The notes: a model not told the origin generated them from the letters alone. 64,000 nt of DNA from Faucicola osloensis_B (GCA_964211495.1 CAXORL010000001.1:496001-560000), one strand, 5' to 3'. Counted from the stretch's first letter, positions 9,049 through 18,102 are shown. Program-made: numbers and translations.

Positions 9049-11133
9049 CTATCTCTTCAGATTGGCAGACGAGGTGGGTGAAGCGGTGCTAGCAGTGGCA
9101 CTTATATGATTTACTGGATCAGTAATACCCAAATAGTATAGCTGTATTTGCTGATTGTCGCTAGAATCGCTGACCGTGCTAGCAGGCAAACCCGTAGAGG
9201 CGGTAGCTGCGGTATTAGTGGTAGAGTTAGTTAAAATTTCTGATAACCCTTTGTCAAGCGTCAGACTATCCAAGATTTCCGTCTTTTTGCTTACCCCCGC
9301 TATTTGGCTCGTCATCGATTTGATAGGCAAGCTAATTTGGCAGTTGTAGTAATGCATCGTGGGTTGGATATTGACCCCTAAAATTGTCAAATCATGGGTA
9401 TCGGTAACTGGCAAACAGCTTGCTTTAGCGGCAATTTTGACAGCATGATTATTAAATTGTGAGTCGGTCAAAGCCTCGGTATGTTGCTTTTGCAAAGCGG
9501 TACTCGCTGCACCACTGGCAACCGTTGGGTTTTTATTAGCGACCACCGTGGTAACAGTGGCGGATAATAATGGCTGATTCACCCTATTTTTGTTTTCGTT
9601 TTTATTGTCGTTTTTAGTTTTAGCGCTACTGGTTTGTTTGGATTTTTGCTCGATGACATCAATAGACCCACCTTGCGGGCTGGCTACTATCACCTTTAGG
9701 ATAGTATCATCGATGGGATTGCCATTATCGGTAACCGCTGCGGCTTTGCTCAAGTCAATGGCATAGGAATCACCCAGTGCGTGCGCGGTCAATGGGGTCG
9801 TTATGGCCGAGGTGGGCGTTGTGCTCGCCACCGATGCCGCAGTATTGGCATTGTTGACAGTTTGTGTGGGCAGCAATCGCTCTTTATTTATCCAGCCCAA
9901 TATGCCTGTGCCAATGAGCATCGCGGCGCCAGCCATCATAGCAGTATTACGCCGCTGTCTGGTTGAGTCACTGACGGACTGCGAAGGCGGTAACACCTGC
10001 GATGCTGTAGCCGCTGGCGTTGCAGGAGCAGTCTGTACAACACTGTCAAAGTGCGGATTTGGGTTAGGCGTTATGTTATTGATGTTATTGGAGGTTATGT
10101 CATTAAATGCTACGTCATCAGGCGTGCTAGTGGCGCGGGTGTTTTTATGATTGACAGCATCGGTATGCCAAACCGTGGGTTTATTTGGTGCAGTCGCTAT
10201 AGTTTCATTCGCCAAGGTGTCATTCGTTAGGGTTTCATTTTGTACCTCAACCATCGGTTCAAGGCTTTGATAATGCGGTTGATTTTTTAATAACACCACC
10301 AAGGATTTATCATCGCCGGTTAATCGATAGGTCGCAGGGTTGCCAAGCGCCTGTTCAATAATCGCGCTGCCCTGCTGTGAGCTTTGACTTTGGGTTAAAT
10401 TAAACAGCAAGTTACCAAAAAGAGGGCGGTAAATTTTGGGCGTAACACTTGCGCCTTCAAATACCAAATCCGCACAGCCATCCGTCATCAGTGCAAGGCA
10501 ATCCACTTGCGATAAATCAATGGGCTCAACCCTTAAAAAGGATTGCCAATTGTCTTGGGTGATAAAATGCGTCTCATTGACGTATTCATTCTTGCTATCA
10601 TCCCCGTACACTTGCAAATTGGTAAAATAATCAATGTGAGGATGGCGTACAACAAATTGGCTGGTGATGAGCGGGCTATCACCGATTTGCACCAATATGG
10701 CTTGATGATTTGAATGGATGAGTAGCCCAGTAAAGGTAGTGTGATAATCTCTTAGGCTCGATTCAGCGGGCAGCTGTGACTGCAGGTCAAGGCGTATTTG
10801 TGATAATTGCTCGATAATTTGCTGTTTAAGTTGTCCTAAATCAAGCGCAATGCCGCTGTGACTGACACTGTGGCTGACACTAAGACCCAGAAGCATTTGT
10901 GCAATCGATTGACTAAAAAACGCTGCCCCCGCTTGGCTAAATTTTGCCGAGCCCGCCCCATCACATACCACAGTGGCCAAACCGTCTTGGGTTTTTTGCA
11001 AATAGATACTGTCTTGATTGGGCAAGTTGCTGTCGATATGGGATTTACCAATACTGGATGCGCCATACACTTGCCAAGATGATTGGACTGATGATTGCGA
11101 TGTTTGCGCGAACAAATCCGTGGTTTGGTTCAT
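9049..11133 (-). CDS. Membrane-anchored PP2C-family Ser/Thr phosphatase (YegK/PrpC-like)
   Basis: The N-terminal ~270 residues show the PP2C metal-site motifs in order: NQDS, DGAGSA, GDSPLI, TDGCAD and GDDKS. This family removes phosphate from Ser/Thr using two Mn/Mg ions and usually opposes a kinase, here the next gene. A low-complexity linker leads to a single membrane helix at about 396-414, followed by ~280 Ser/Thr/Ala-rich residues, probably periplasmic, with a Cys pair that may form a disulfide. Thus phosphatase and kinase have the same topology. Start choice: GGGG lies 6 bp before the ATG at 11133; ATGs at 11136 and 11169 are in frame, but the upstream one lacks a ribosome site. Located between the vWA gene and the kinase. 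Confidence 0.87.
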   Translation of the reverse strand: MNQTTDLFAQTSQSSVQSSWQVYGASSIGKSHIDSNLPNQDSIYLQKTQDGLATVVCDGAGSAKFSQAGAAFFSQSIAQMLLGLSVSHSVSHSGIALDLGQLKQQIIEQLSQIRLDLQSQLPAESSLRDYHTTFTGLLIHSNHQAILVQIGDSPLITSQFVVRHPHIDYFTNLQVYGDDSKNEYVNETHFITQDNWQSFLRVEPIDLSQVDCLALMTDGCADLVFEGASVTPKIYRPLFGNLLFNLTQSQSSQQGSAIIEQALGNPATYRLTGDDKSLVVLLKNQPHYQSLEPMVEVQNETLTNDTLANETIATAPNKPTVWHTDAVNHKNTRATSTPDDVAFNDITSNNINNITPNPNPHFDSVVQTAPATPAATASQVLPPSQSVSDSTRQRRNTAMMAGAAMLIGTGILGWINKERLLPTQTVNNANTAASVASTTPTSAITTPLTAHALGDSYAIDLSKAAAVTDNGNPIDDTILKVIVASPQGGSIDVIEQKSKQTSSAKTKNDNKNENKNRVNQPLLSATVTTVVANKNPTVASGAASTALQKQHTEALTDSQFNNHAVKIAAKASCLPVTDTHDLTILGVNIQPTMHYYNCQISLPIKSMTSQIAGVSKKTEILDSLTLDKGLSEILTNSTTNTAATASTGLPASTVSDSSDNQQIQLYYLGITDPVNHISATASTASPTSSANLKR

Positions 11134-11196
11134 CATTATCCCCAATTTTTTTAGGTTTTTTATTATCATGAGCGTTGAAGGTGATTGTCTTTACCA

Positions 11197-11979
11197 TCAA
11201 CTTTGAATGGTCGCCCACGGTGAGATGCTCCCTAATTGCACGGTTTCTCCAGGCGCAGATTGTGACACGGTCTTAAGACTCGCGGATAACCACACAAAAA
11301 ATTCGACAAATTTAACGGAGTTGAGATGCACGGGCGGGGTTAAAATCGACAATTGCTTGAGCATCTTAACTTCTTGCACACCCGCATCAATGGCAATCGG
11401 ATAAATAATACATTGATTATTTTGCTCGGCTTGGTGACATTGATTGATAGCCGCCTGCCACACATCTTGGCTGTCGGTGGGCAGACCATCCGTCATGGCA
11501 ATAACCCAAGGACGGGTATAATTGATACCGTTGTCGCGTAGATTGATACGCTCTTGCTCAATCAAATTGAGCGCAAGTAACATACCTTGTCCGAGCGGCG
11601 TCATGCCATTTTCACGAAATTTAATCGGAAAAAAATCAATCGCATCCGTCCAGTCCATCATCAGCTCTGCAGTGTCATTGACCCCGCCTACGATGACAAT
11701 GGCTAAACGCACACGGTTGCGGGCTGTTTCATCTTTCATCAAATCATGATAAAACGCTTCAATCCCTTCATTGAGCATATCGATACGGCGTTTGTCGCCA
11801 TTGCCTGAGCGTATCGCCATTGAGCCTGACAAATCCAATACTAAAACGCACAGGGTACGCTGGGCAACGTTATTGCCGTAGTCGATTTCTCGAAACTGGG
11901 GGGTGAGGGCTTGTGGGATGGATGGCGGCGTAGAATCAGTTGCGGTTTGAAAATTGGGTATGGGGTTGTGGGCGACCAT
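11197..11979 (-). CDS. von Willebrand factor A domain protein (YegL/TerY-like)
   Basis: A 260-residue protein made almost entirely of one vWA domain. The MIDAS metal site is complete: DLSGS (DxSxS), the Thr of MTPLG, and the Asp of MTDGLPTD. No signal peptide or membrane helix is seen, so it should be cytoplasmic. vWA proteins of the YegL/TerY type are encoded with a PP2C phosphatase and a kinase and are thought to be scaffolds or adaptors of the phosphorylation circuit; the next two genes are exactly these. It is the first gene of the train, with AGGAT before the ATG and a ~250 bp spacer upstream that should hold the operon promoter. Confidence 0.9.
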   Translation of the reverse strand: MVAHNPIPNFQTATDSTPPSIPQALTPQFREIDYGNNVAQRTLCVLVLDLSGSMAIRSGNGDKRRIDMLNEGIEAFYHDLMKDETARNRVRLAIVIVGGVNDTAELMMDWTDAIDFFPIKFRENGMTPLGQGMLLALNLIEQERINLRDNGINYTRPWVIAMTDGLPTDSQDVWQAAINQCHQAEQNNQCIIYPIAIDAGVQEVKMLKQLSILTPPVHLNSVKFVEFFVWLSASLKTVSQSAPGETVQLGSISPWATIQS

Positions 11980-12142
11980 AAAAGATATCCTATTTTTATT
12001 AAAATTATTGTAATCGGTATCTCAGCAAAAGCCGATACGAAAAGCAAGGTTTTTTGTGGGGATTTAATTAACAACAGTCAAAAATATTTCTACAATCTTA
12101 CCAGAAGGGCTTAAATAGTCCCCCGCCCCGTTAATCATAAGT

Positions 12143-12175
12143 TATAAAAAACCCCTAACACGCGGTTAAGGGTTT
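12143..12175 (-). terminator. Rho-independent terminator of tyrB
   Basis: Imperfect stem AAACCCCTAAC / GTTAAGGGTTT (one G-U pair) with a 5-nt loop. On the minus strand it is followed by TTTTTTAT and lies about 60 bp after the tyrB stop. Confidence 0.75.
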
Positions 12176-12235
12176 TGATGATTTAAGCTATCTTAGTTTT
12201 TTAACAGGCTTATTTAATAAGCCCATGTAATACGC

Positions 12236-13432
12236 TTAGTCTTTTAACACTTCTGCCATGGCATTGGCTACATAGTCGATATTGCTAGCATTTAGACCGG
12301 CAACCGAGATACGACCATTAGCGACCATATAGATACCAAACTCTTTGATAATGCGCGCTACTTGCTCAGGGGTGAGACCAGTATAGCTAAACATACCATT
12401 TTGCTTGGTGATATATTCAAAACTGCGACCGGGTAATTTGGCTTCTAAACTGTCACGCAGTTTTTGGCGCATGTCTTTGATACGATCGCGCATCACATAC
12501 ACTTCTTGTACCCATTCATTGAATAACGCTTCGTCATTCATCACGATATCAACCACGTGACCACCGTGTGAAGGTGGGCTTGAGTAAATGCGGCGAATAT
12601 TGAACTGCAATTGACCTTGTACCGCTTTGGCTTGTGCTTCATCTTTACACACCACAGATAAACCGCCAACGCGCTCACCATACAGTGATAGATTTTTTGA
12701 GAATGAATTACTGACAAAGAACAACAAGCCCATGTCCACTGCTTTGCGAATCGCATAGACATCTGCATCCATGTCTTCACCAAAGCCTTGATAGGCAATA
12801 TCCATAAAGGCAAGCAAGTTTTTCGCTTTTACCACTTCAAGCACTTGATCCCATTGCGCTTGGGTCAAGTCAACGCCCGTTGGGTTATGACAACAGGGAT
12901 GCAGCAACACCACATCATGGGCTTGCAAGGTGTTTAAAAAAGCAATCAGCTCATCAAATTTGATGCCATTGGTCGCTGCATCGTAGTAGGGATATTTGCC
13001 CACCGCAAAACCAGAACCTTCAAAGATACCAATATGGTTCGCCCACGTTGGGTCAGACACATAGCATTTGGCTTGCGGAAACCAAGCATGAATAAAATCA
13101 GCACCGACTTTGAGCGCGCCTGAACCACCAATGGTTGCTGTGGTTGCCACACGCTTGTCTTTTAATACTTGTGCGTCTTTACCAAACAATAGGTTTTGGC
13201 AAGCGGCGCGATAACCTGGCAGACCGTCCATTGGCAAATAGGGACGTGGTTTTGGTGGATTAGCGATTTGTGCTTCAGCTTTTTGCACACAGTTAAGGAC
13301 GGGTAATTTACCGTCATTATCAAAATATACACCCACACCCAAATTAACTTTGTCGGCACGTGGGTCTTGTTTATGCTTGTCCATCAACCCCAAAATCGGG
13401 TCACCCGCATACGGTTCTACATGTGAAAACAT
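12236..13432 (-). CDS. tyrB: Aromatic/aspartate aminotransferase
   Basis: A 398-residue class I PLP-dependent aminotransferase of the AspC/TyrB group, interconverting aspartate or aromatic amino acids with their 2-oxo acids. The sequence starts MFSHVEPYAGDPILGL, typical of this group, and carries the PLP lysine Lys246 in SNSFSKNLSLYGERVG, the HPCCHNPTG segment, and the substrate-binding Arg region near the C-terminus. Length equals the family norm (396-398). TAGGAG precedes the ATG. It is flanked by a terminator and a long spacer, so it is probably monocistronic. TyrB versus AspC cannot be settled from motifs. Confidence 0.92.
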   Translation of the reverse strand: MFSHVEPYAGDPILGLMDKHKQDPRADKVNLGVGVYFDNDGKLPVLNCVQKAEAQIANPPKPRPYLPMDGLPGYRAACQNLLFGKDAQVLKDKRVATTATIGGSGALKVGADFIHAWFPQAKCYVSDPTWANHIGIFEGSGFAVGKYPYYDAATNGIKFDELIAFLNTLQAHDVVLLHPCCHNPTGVDLTQAQWDQVLEVVKAKNLLAFMDIAYQGFGEDMDADVYAIRKAVDMGLLFFVSNSFSKNLSLYGERVGGLSVVCKDEAQAKAVQGQLQFNIRRIYSSPPSHGGHVVDIVMNDEALFNEWVQEVYVMRDRIKDMRQKLRDSLEAKLPGRSFEYITKQNGMFSYTGLTPEQVARIIKEFGIYMVANGRISVAGLNASNIDYVANAMAEVLKD

Positions 13433-13827
13433 GAATAGCTCCTACATTTAATTAATAAGTTTGACTGCTAAAAAATTTACGCTAACGTGGCATTGCCCAA
13501 ATATTCAATGTCAACGGATAAGGATAAACCTTGTAACCCAATAAAACAACCGTCACGCCTATTTTTTTGCTTATCTAAGCGCTTTACCTGACAAAGTTTT
13601 AAGGCTATCAAATTTGCCCGTTCGATGAGTTAACCTACCCATGCAGTTAAATTATGCAGTTACATTTTTTCACAGCAGTTATCGCATAAATTGCAAATTT
13701 TGCGTGTTATTTACATTTATAACTTATATTTCTATCAACAATATGCGCATAATAATTTCATCAATTCGGTATATATTTTTGAACCCTATTTATTCTTCAC
13801 AACTGTGTATTTTTGAGGAAACACAAC
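13433..13827. other. Intergenic region between tyrB and the Thr-rich secreted protein
   Basis: A 395 bp AT-rich spacer between divergent genes, so both promoters should lie here. I see an AT-rich stretch around 13690-13800 that is promoter-like but no clear -35/-10 pair, and an imperfect 13-bp tandem duplication at 13641-13666. No tRNA or convincing small ORF. Confidence 0.5.
13641..13666. repeat. 13-bp tandem duplication (12/13 identical)
   Basis: ATGCAGTTAAATT is followed at once by ATGCAGTTACATT. One of a series of two-copy tandem duplications at gene borders in this window. Confidence 0.85.
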
Positions 13828-14382
13828 ATGATGATGACCGCTATAAAAAAATCCCAAATCGTTGCCGCGACAGTTGCGGTGATTGCCATGAGCGCGATGG
13901 CAACACCGAGTCATGCGCGTACCGCTAAAGTCGCCGCCAAAAAAACTACAACGGTAACGACTACACGCGTCGCACCAAAAACCACAACGATTGTCAATCA
14001 ACATATCGATGGCACGAGCGATACGGTGATGGTTCGTCCTAATGGATTTACCATCGTTGACGGTATGCCATTTTACCCGACACAAATTGTCACTACGCCG
14101 ACCTATCGCACTGTTTCTACCTCTACGCCTGTCGTCACTACCACAGCCCCTGTGTTAACAACAGCGCCTAGTACAACTGTAGTATCAACATCGAATGTCA
14201 ATACCACCACCCCAGTGACGGTACAAACAGGCTCAGGCGCGACAGTAACCGTGTCAAAACCTGCCACCGTTGTGTCTACTACCACTACAACTCCCGTATT
14301 GCTACCGGCATCAACGCCTGCAGTAGCGACAATGACCACCGTGCCTGTCATGACTGCACCGGCTATTATCGTTAACCCGTAA
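13828..14382 (+). CDS. Threonine/valine-rich secreted protein of unknown function
   Basis: A 184-residue protein beginning with a clear Sec signal peptide (lysines, hydrophobic core, cleavage expected after PSHA at residue 30). The mature part is 49/184 Thr by count, with long runs of Thr, Val, Ala and Pro, interrupted by one more ordinary segment (about 58-90, containing IDGTSDTVMVRPNGFTIVDG and PFYPTQI). The low-complexity tail suggests an extended, possibly wall-spanning or surface-exposed chain. I do not recognise a family. The ATG at 13828 is chosen because GAGGAA lies 7 bp before it; an in-frame TTG at 13813 overlaps that ribosome site. A strong terminator follows, so it is a single-gene unit. 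Confidence 0.8.
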   Translation: MMMTAIKKSQIVAATVAVIAMSAMATPSHARTAKVAAKKTTTVTTTRVAPKTTTIVNQHIDGTSDTVMVRPNGFTIVDGMPFYPTQIVTTPTYRTVSTSTPVVTTTAPVLTTAPSTTVVSTSNVNTTTPVTVQTGSGATVTVSKPATVVSTTTTTPVLLPASTPAVATMTTVPVMTAPAIIVNP

Positions 14383-14410
14383 TTCGTAGACACTAATTAG
14401 TTAATCTACC

Positions 14411-14449
14411 AAAAGCAAGACGTCACACGTTGTCGTCTTGCTTTTTTTT
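14411..14449 (+). terminator. Rho-independent terminator after the Thr-rich protein gene
   Basis: Perfect 11-bp stem AAAGCAAGACG / CGTCTTGCTTT with an 11-nt loop, ending in a run of eight T (14442-14449). Confidence 0.9.
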
Positions 14450-14559
14450 AACCGTATTTTTAGCCGCTGATAAGGTAAAATACTCATCTTAAGTTTAATT
14501 TTGCAACCTATTTTTTATGTTTTTATCCGCTGATATATGAGATATGCAAGGTTTACGCG

Positions 14560-15816
14560 ATGAATTATGAAAGATTGCAAGACAAATTATCCATCTTAGC
14601 CGATGCTGCCAAATATGATGTTTCCTGTTCATCAAGTGGCAGTAAACGTGACAATCATAACAAAGGACTCGGCACGGCTAACTCGGGTATTTGTCATAGC
14701 TATACCGAAGATGGCCGCTGTGTTTCCTTATTAAAAATATTGTTTACCAATCATTGTATCTACGACTGCGCGTATTGCACCTCAAGGCGCAGTCACGATA
14801 CGCCGCGCGCAGCTTTTACTGTCGAAGAAGTGGTTGATTTGACCATGCAGTTTTATCGGCGCAACTATATTGAAGGCTTGTTTTTAAGTTCAGGGATTTT
14901 TAAATCGCCCGACTATACCATGGAGCGATTGGTTCGTGTCGCCAAAACCTTGCGCCTTGCGCACAAATTCAATGGCTATATTCATCTAAAAACCATTCCC
15001 GGTGCGTCTGCTGAGCTGATGCAGGAAGCAGGATTGTATGCCGATCGCTTAAGCGTCAATATGGAAATCCCCACCAAATCAGGCTTGGCGTTGCTCGCTC
15101 CTGAAAAAAACCATGACGATATGAAAGCGCCAATGAAAGTGGTGCAAGAACAAATCGTGGTGTTTAAAGACAGTAAAAAACAACACAAACATACCCCAAA
15201 ATTTACCCCAGCGGGTCAAAGTACCCAGCTGATTGTGGGCGCAGCGCAAGAGACCGACTTACAAATCATCCGTTTATCGAGCCATTTTTATCAAGAATAT
15301 GACCTAAAACGGGTGTACTATTCAGGGTATGTGCCTATGCTCAGTGACAATCGCTTGCCCGCCATGGGTACCCCTGTGCCGATGGTGCGAGAAAATCGCT
15401 TGTACCAAGCGGATTGGTTAATGCGTTTTTATGGATTTGAAGCAGAAGAAATTCTACCCGATGACCATCCGTTCTTGGATTTGGACTGTGACCCCAAATT
15501 GGCTTGGGCGATTCGTAATAAGTCACATTTCCCCGTCAATATCCAAACCGCGCCCTACAAAATGATTGTGCGTATTCCTGGTATTGGCACCCGAACTGCC
15601 AAAAAAATTGTTCAGGCACGAAAATTTTCGACTTTGACGCTCGAACATCTCAAGCAAATGGGCGCTGCCGTAAACCGTGCCAAATACTTTATCGCACTCA
15701 AAGGTCGCAATGAGCATTTAAGTCATTTAACGCAAGATAATTTTCGCGATTATGTGCTGGCGCAGACCCAAACCAAATTCAAAGCCGAGCGGCATGGTCA
15801 ATTGGCGTTGTTTTAG
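14560..15816 (+). CDS. Radical SAM protein, putative DNA modification/repair
   Basis: A 418-residue radical SAM enzyme. The 4Fe-4S cluster motif CxxxCxxC is Cys66, Cys70 and Cys73 (CIYDCAYC). The C-terminal part has a helix-hairpin-helix-like DNA-binding segment (MIVRIPGIGTRTAKKIVQAR). This combination matches the family annotated as putative DNA modification/repair radical SAM protein (TIGR03916 as I recall). Its substrate is unknown. The next gene, 84 bp downstream, encodes the DUF4130 protein that regularly accompanies it. AAGG lies 8 bp before the ATG. The overall length agrees with the family. Confidence 0.88.
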   Translation: MNYERLQDKLSILADAAKYDVSCSSSGSKRDNHNKGLGTANSGICHSYTEDGRCVSLLKILFTNHCIYDCAYCTSRRSHDTPRAAFTVEEVVDLTMQFYRRNYIEGLFLSSGIFKSPDYTMERLVRVAKTLRLAHKFNGYIHLKTIPGASAELMQEAGLYADRLSVNMEIPTKSGLALLAPEKNHDDMKAPMKVVQEQIVVFKDSKKQHKHTPKFTPAGQSTQLIVGAAQETDLQIIRLSSHFYQEYDLKRVYYSGYVPMLSDNRLPAMGTPVPMVRENRLYQADWLMRFYGFEAEEILPDDHPFLDLDCDPKLAWAIRNKSHFPVNIQTAPYKMIVRIPGIGTRTAKKIVQARKFSTLTLEHLKQMGAAVNRAKYFIALKGRNEHLSHLTQDNFRDYVLAQTQTKFKAERHGQLALF

Positions 15817-15838
15817 CATTATTATTTTAGACTTAATT

Positions 15839-15874
15839 TTTTAAAATCAATCTTTTAAAATTAAGGTTTTAAAA
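15839..15874. repeat. Three TTTTAAAA units spaced every 14 bp
   Basis: TTTTAAAA recurs at 15839, 15853 and 15867 in the gap between the radical SAM and DUF4130 genes; the six bases between units have diverged. Confidence 0.7.
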
Positions 15875-15900
15875 CCCCCTGTGCAAAAGGTCAATCATTT

Positions 15901-16716
15901 ATGGATTTAGTGACGGCTGAGACCCCCATTTTAATCTTTGATGGCAGCTTTGAAGGGTGGCTCACGTGTGTGTTCACCATTTATGAGAACGGTTGGCAGC
16001 ACACCCCGATTGTGACCATCCAAGCCGAGCATGAAGTGGTGCCCAATTTTTGGCAAGCCACCGTCACCGTCGCGACCGATGATGCCAAAACCTTACGGGT
16101 GAGTGATAAATTAGCGCACGTCTTTGGCAAAAACGGTATGCGACAACTGCTGTGGGGCTTTTTATCAGAATCGCCTACCGTGTATAGTCATCTGTTTGGG
16201 GTGGTACGGTTTCAACTGTCTAATCCCAACCTTGATGTGTGGGAGAATTATACCCATGCGGATGTGATGGCAGTGAGCAAGCTTATCAAAATGGTCGGGC
16301 GTGAGCGCCACCGTATGCAGGCGTTTGTGCGATTTGAACAAATGCAAATGCCAGACACCGACAAACCAGTATATTTTGCGCGCGTTGAGCCTGATTTTAA
16401 TGTATTACCCATTTTGCATCAGCATTTTAAAGCACGCTATGCCGATCAGACTTGGGCAATTTATGATGTCAAACGCGGGTTTGGTATTTATTACGCTCAC
16501 GATGATCCCAGCGAACAAGTCCATATCATCTGTGAGGTAGATGATGAAGCGCTACTGCATCCGCAGCAGTTTTATAGCGAGGCAGAACAACAATACCAAA
16601 CGCTTTGGCAAAAATATTTTACCCACGTGACCATCAAAGAGCGGTTAAATCGCAAGCTGCATATTCAGTATTTGCCAAAACGCTATTGGAAATATTTGAC
16701 AGAAAAAATGGGTTAA
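15901..16716 (+). CDS. DUF4130 protein, radical-SAM-associated (DNA metabolism)
   Basis: A 271-residue soluble protein starting with the segment ILIFDGSFEGWLTCVF and ending QYLPKRYWKYLTEKMG, both typical of the DUF4130/TIGR03915 family, described as a SAM-associated probable DNA metabolism protein. In some bacteria the same domain is fused to a uracil-DNA-glycosylase-like domain, which I do not see here. Function is inferred only from its partner gene just upstream: the pair may recognise and process a modified or damaged base. AAAAGG lies upstream of the ATG. Confidence 0.82.
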   Translation: MDLVTAETPILIFDGSFEGWLTCVFTIYENGWQHTPIVTIQAEHEVVPNFWQATVTVATDDAKTLRVSDKLAHVFGKNGMRQLLWGFLSESPTVYSHLFGVVRFQLSNPNLDVWENYTHADVMAVSKLIKMVGRERHRMQAFVRFEQMQMPDTDKPVYFARVEPDFNVLPILHQHFKARYADQTWAIYDVKRGFGIYYAHDDPSEQVHIICEVDDEALLHPQQFYSEAEQQYQTLWQKYFTHVTIKERLNRKLHIQYLPKRYWKYLTEKMG

Positions 16717-16809
16717 TAGCGGGGTATACCCTAATCGCCCGCTAACAAACCTCAGTAACGCCTCAGTCATTTAATAAAAGTCGTATAACGATAAAAGGTT
16801 ATGGCTTTG

Positions 16810-17928
16810 TTAGGGCTTTAGGATGTCGAGTAGTTTTTGCATGTCTTCGGGCAGGCGTGCTTGCACTTTAATAGGCTCGCCTGTTTTTGGGTGAATAAAG
16901 CCAAGCTCATACGCATGCAGCGCCTGACGCTGGAACTGTTGCACGATCTGTTTTTGGTCGTCATCCAAAGTTTTTAACAATATTGCATTTTTACGAGCAG
17001 CGCCATATAGCGGATCTCCGAGCAATGGAAAACCCAAATTTGATAAGTGCACACGGATTTGGTGGGTGCGCCCTGTTTCCAGTCGGACGCTAACCAATGA
17101 GACAGCGTCATTTATCGCTGAGATTTTCTCAAGATGGGTGACAGCGGATTTGCCACTACCCACCACCGCCATTTTGGTGCGCTGGGTCGGATGGCGACCA
17201 ATGGGAGCATCAATGGTGCGATGGCGGGCAAGCTCAGCGGCGGACGCTAACACAATCGCTTGATAAAGCCGGTACACGGATTTGTCTTTAAGCTGATTAA
17301 TTAGATGCAGCTGGCTTTGACTGTCTTTAGCAATCACCATTAAACCCGATGTTTCTTTATCGATGCGATGTACCAATCCTGCTCTAGGTAACGTGCGGCT
17401 GTCAGGATAATGAAAAAGCAGCGCGTTGACTAGCGTACCTGACCCATTGCCTGCACCAGGATGGACGACCAAGCCTACGGGCTTATTGATGACCAGCACC
17501 GCCTCATCTTCATACAAGATATCAAGCGGGATATTCTCGGGCAAATCTTGCTGCTGAGCGGTCAAACTCGCTTTAAGCATCAACACATCGTTGGGCTTAA
17601 GACGATATTTGGGTTTTTGCACCGCGCCGTTTACGGTTAGTTCGCCTGACTCAAGCCAGTTTTTAATTTGCTCACGCGAATAATCGCTAAACACCAAGGC
17701 AGCAATTTTATCAATGCGCTCCCCTATTTGCTCAGAGTTGACTGTATAATTTTGGATAATTTGATGACTGCCTGCGTCGTGGGTCTGCAGGTTTTGAGTG
17801 CTTGGGTGTGGTGGTGACAGGTTTTCCCATTCTTCTTCGAGTTGATTGGTGTTGTTTTGATTCATAGATTCAATGTTTGATTCGATTGGATTTGAGTTGT
17901 TCGGATGTGAGGCGATTGGCGTGGTCAT
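16810..17928 (-). CDS. rluD: 23S rRNA pseudouridine synthase RluD
   Basis: A 372-residue RluA-family enzyme that makes pseudouridines in helix 69 of 23S rRNA. Residues ~60-115 form an S4 RNA-binding domain, and the catalytic Asp190 is in the HRIDKETSG motif. The N-terminal ~55 residues are an Asn/Ser/Gln-rich extension absent from E. coli RluD, so a later start is possible (for example Met22), but neither ATG has a clear ribosome site. It diverges from bamD, an arrangement known in many gammaproteobacteria. Confidence 0.9.
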   Translation of the reverse strand: MTTPIASHPNNSNPIESNIESMNQNNTNQLEEEWENLSPPHPSTQNLQTHDAGSHQIIQNYTVNSEQIGERIDKIAALVFSDYSREQIKNWLESGELTVNGAVQKPKYRLKPNDVLMLKASLTAQQQDLPENIPLDILYEDEAVLVINKPVGLVVHPGAGNGSGTLVNALLFHYPDSRTLPRAGLVHRIDKETSGLMVIAKDSQSQLHLINQLKDKSVYRLYQAIVLASAAELARHRTIDAPIGRHPTQRTKMAVVGSGKSAVTHLEKISAINDAVSLVSVRLETGRTHQIRVHLSNLGFPLLGDPLYGAARKNAILLKTLDDDQKQIVQQFQRQALHAYELGFIHPKTGEPIKVQARLPEDMQKLLDILKP

Positions 17929-18102
17929 AAATATTTTAGACTTAGGGTATAGGGATTTTCAAAATTAATATGCGCGGATAGGTCACAAAGTATAACGTTT
18001 CGTGATAGACTTAGTGAAATTTTTAATACAATATTTTGCATTCAGTTTTGAACAATAAGTATTATGATGGGCAAATATTTTTGCAATAGATTTGAGGTTC
18101 AT

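Noticed and set aside
13433..13827. RNA gene or riboswitch in the long spacer upstream of the Thr-rich gene
   Set aside because: No tRNA-like cloverleaf, conserved riboswitch core or strong hairpin was recognised; only AT-rich sequence and a small repeat.
16742..16812. CTAACAAA/TTTGTTAG inverted repeat after rluD as a terminator
   Set aside because: The arms are 55 bp apart with no T-run; too weak to call.
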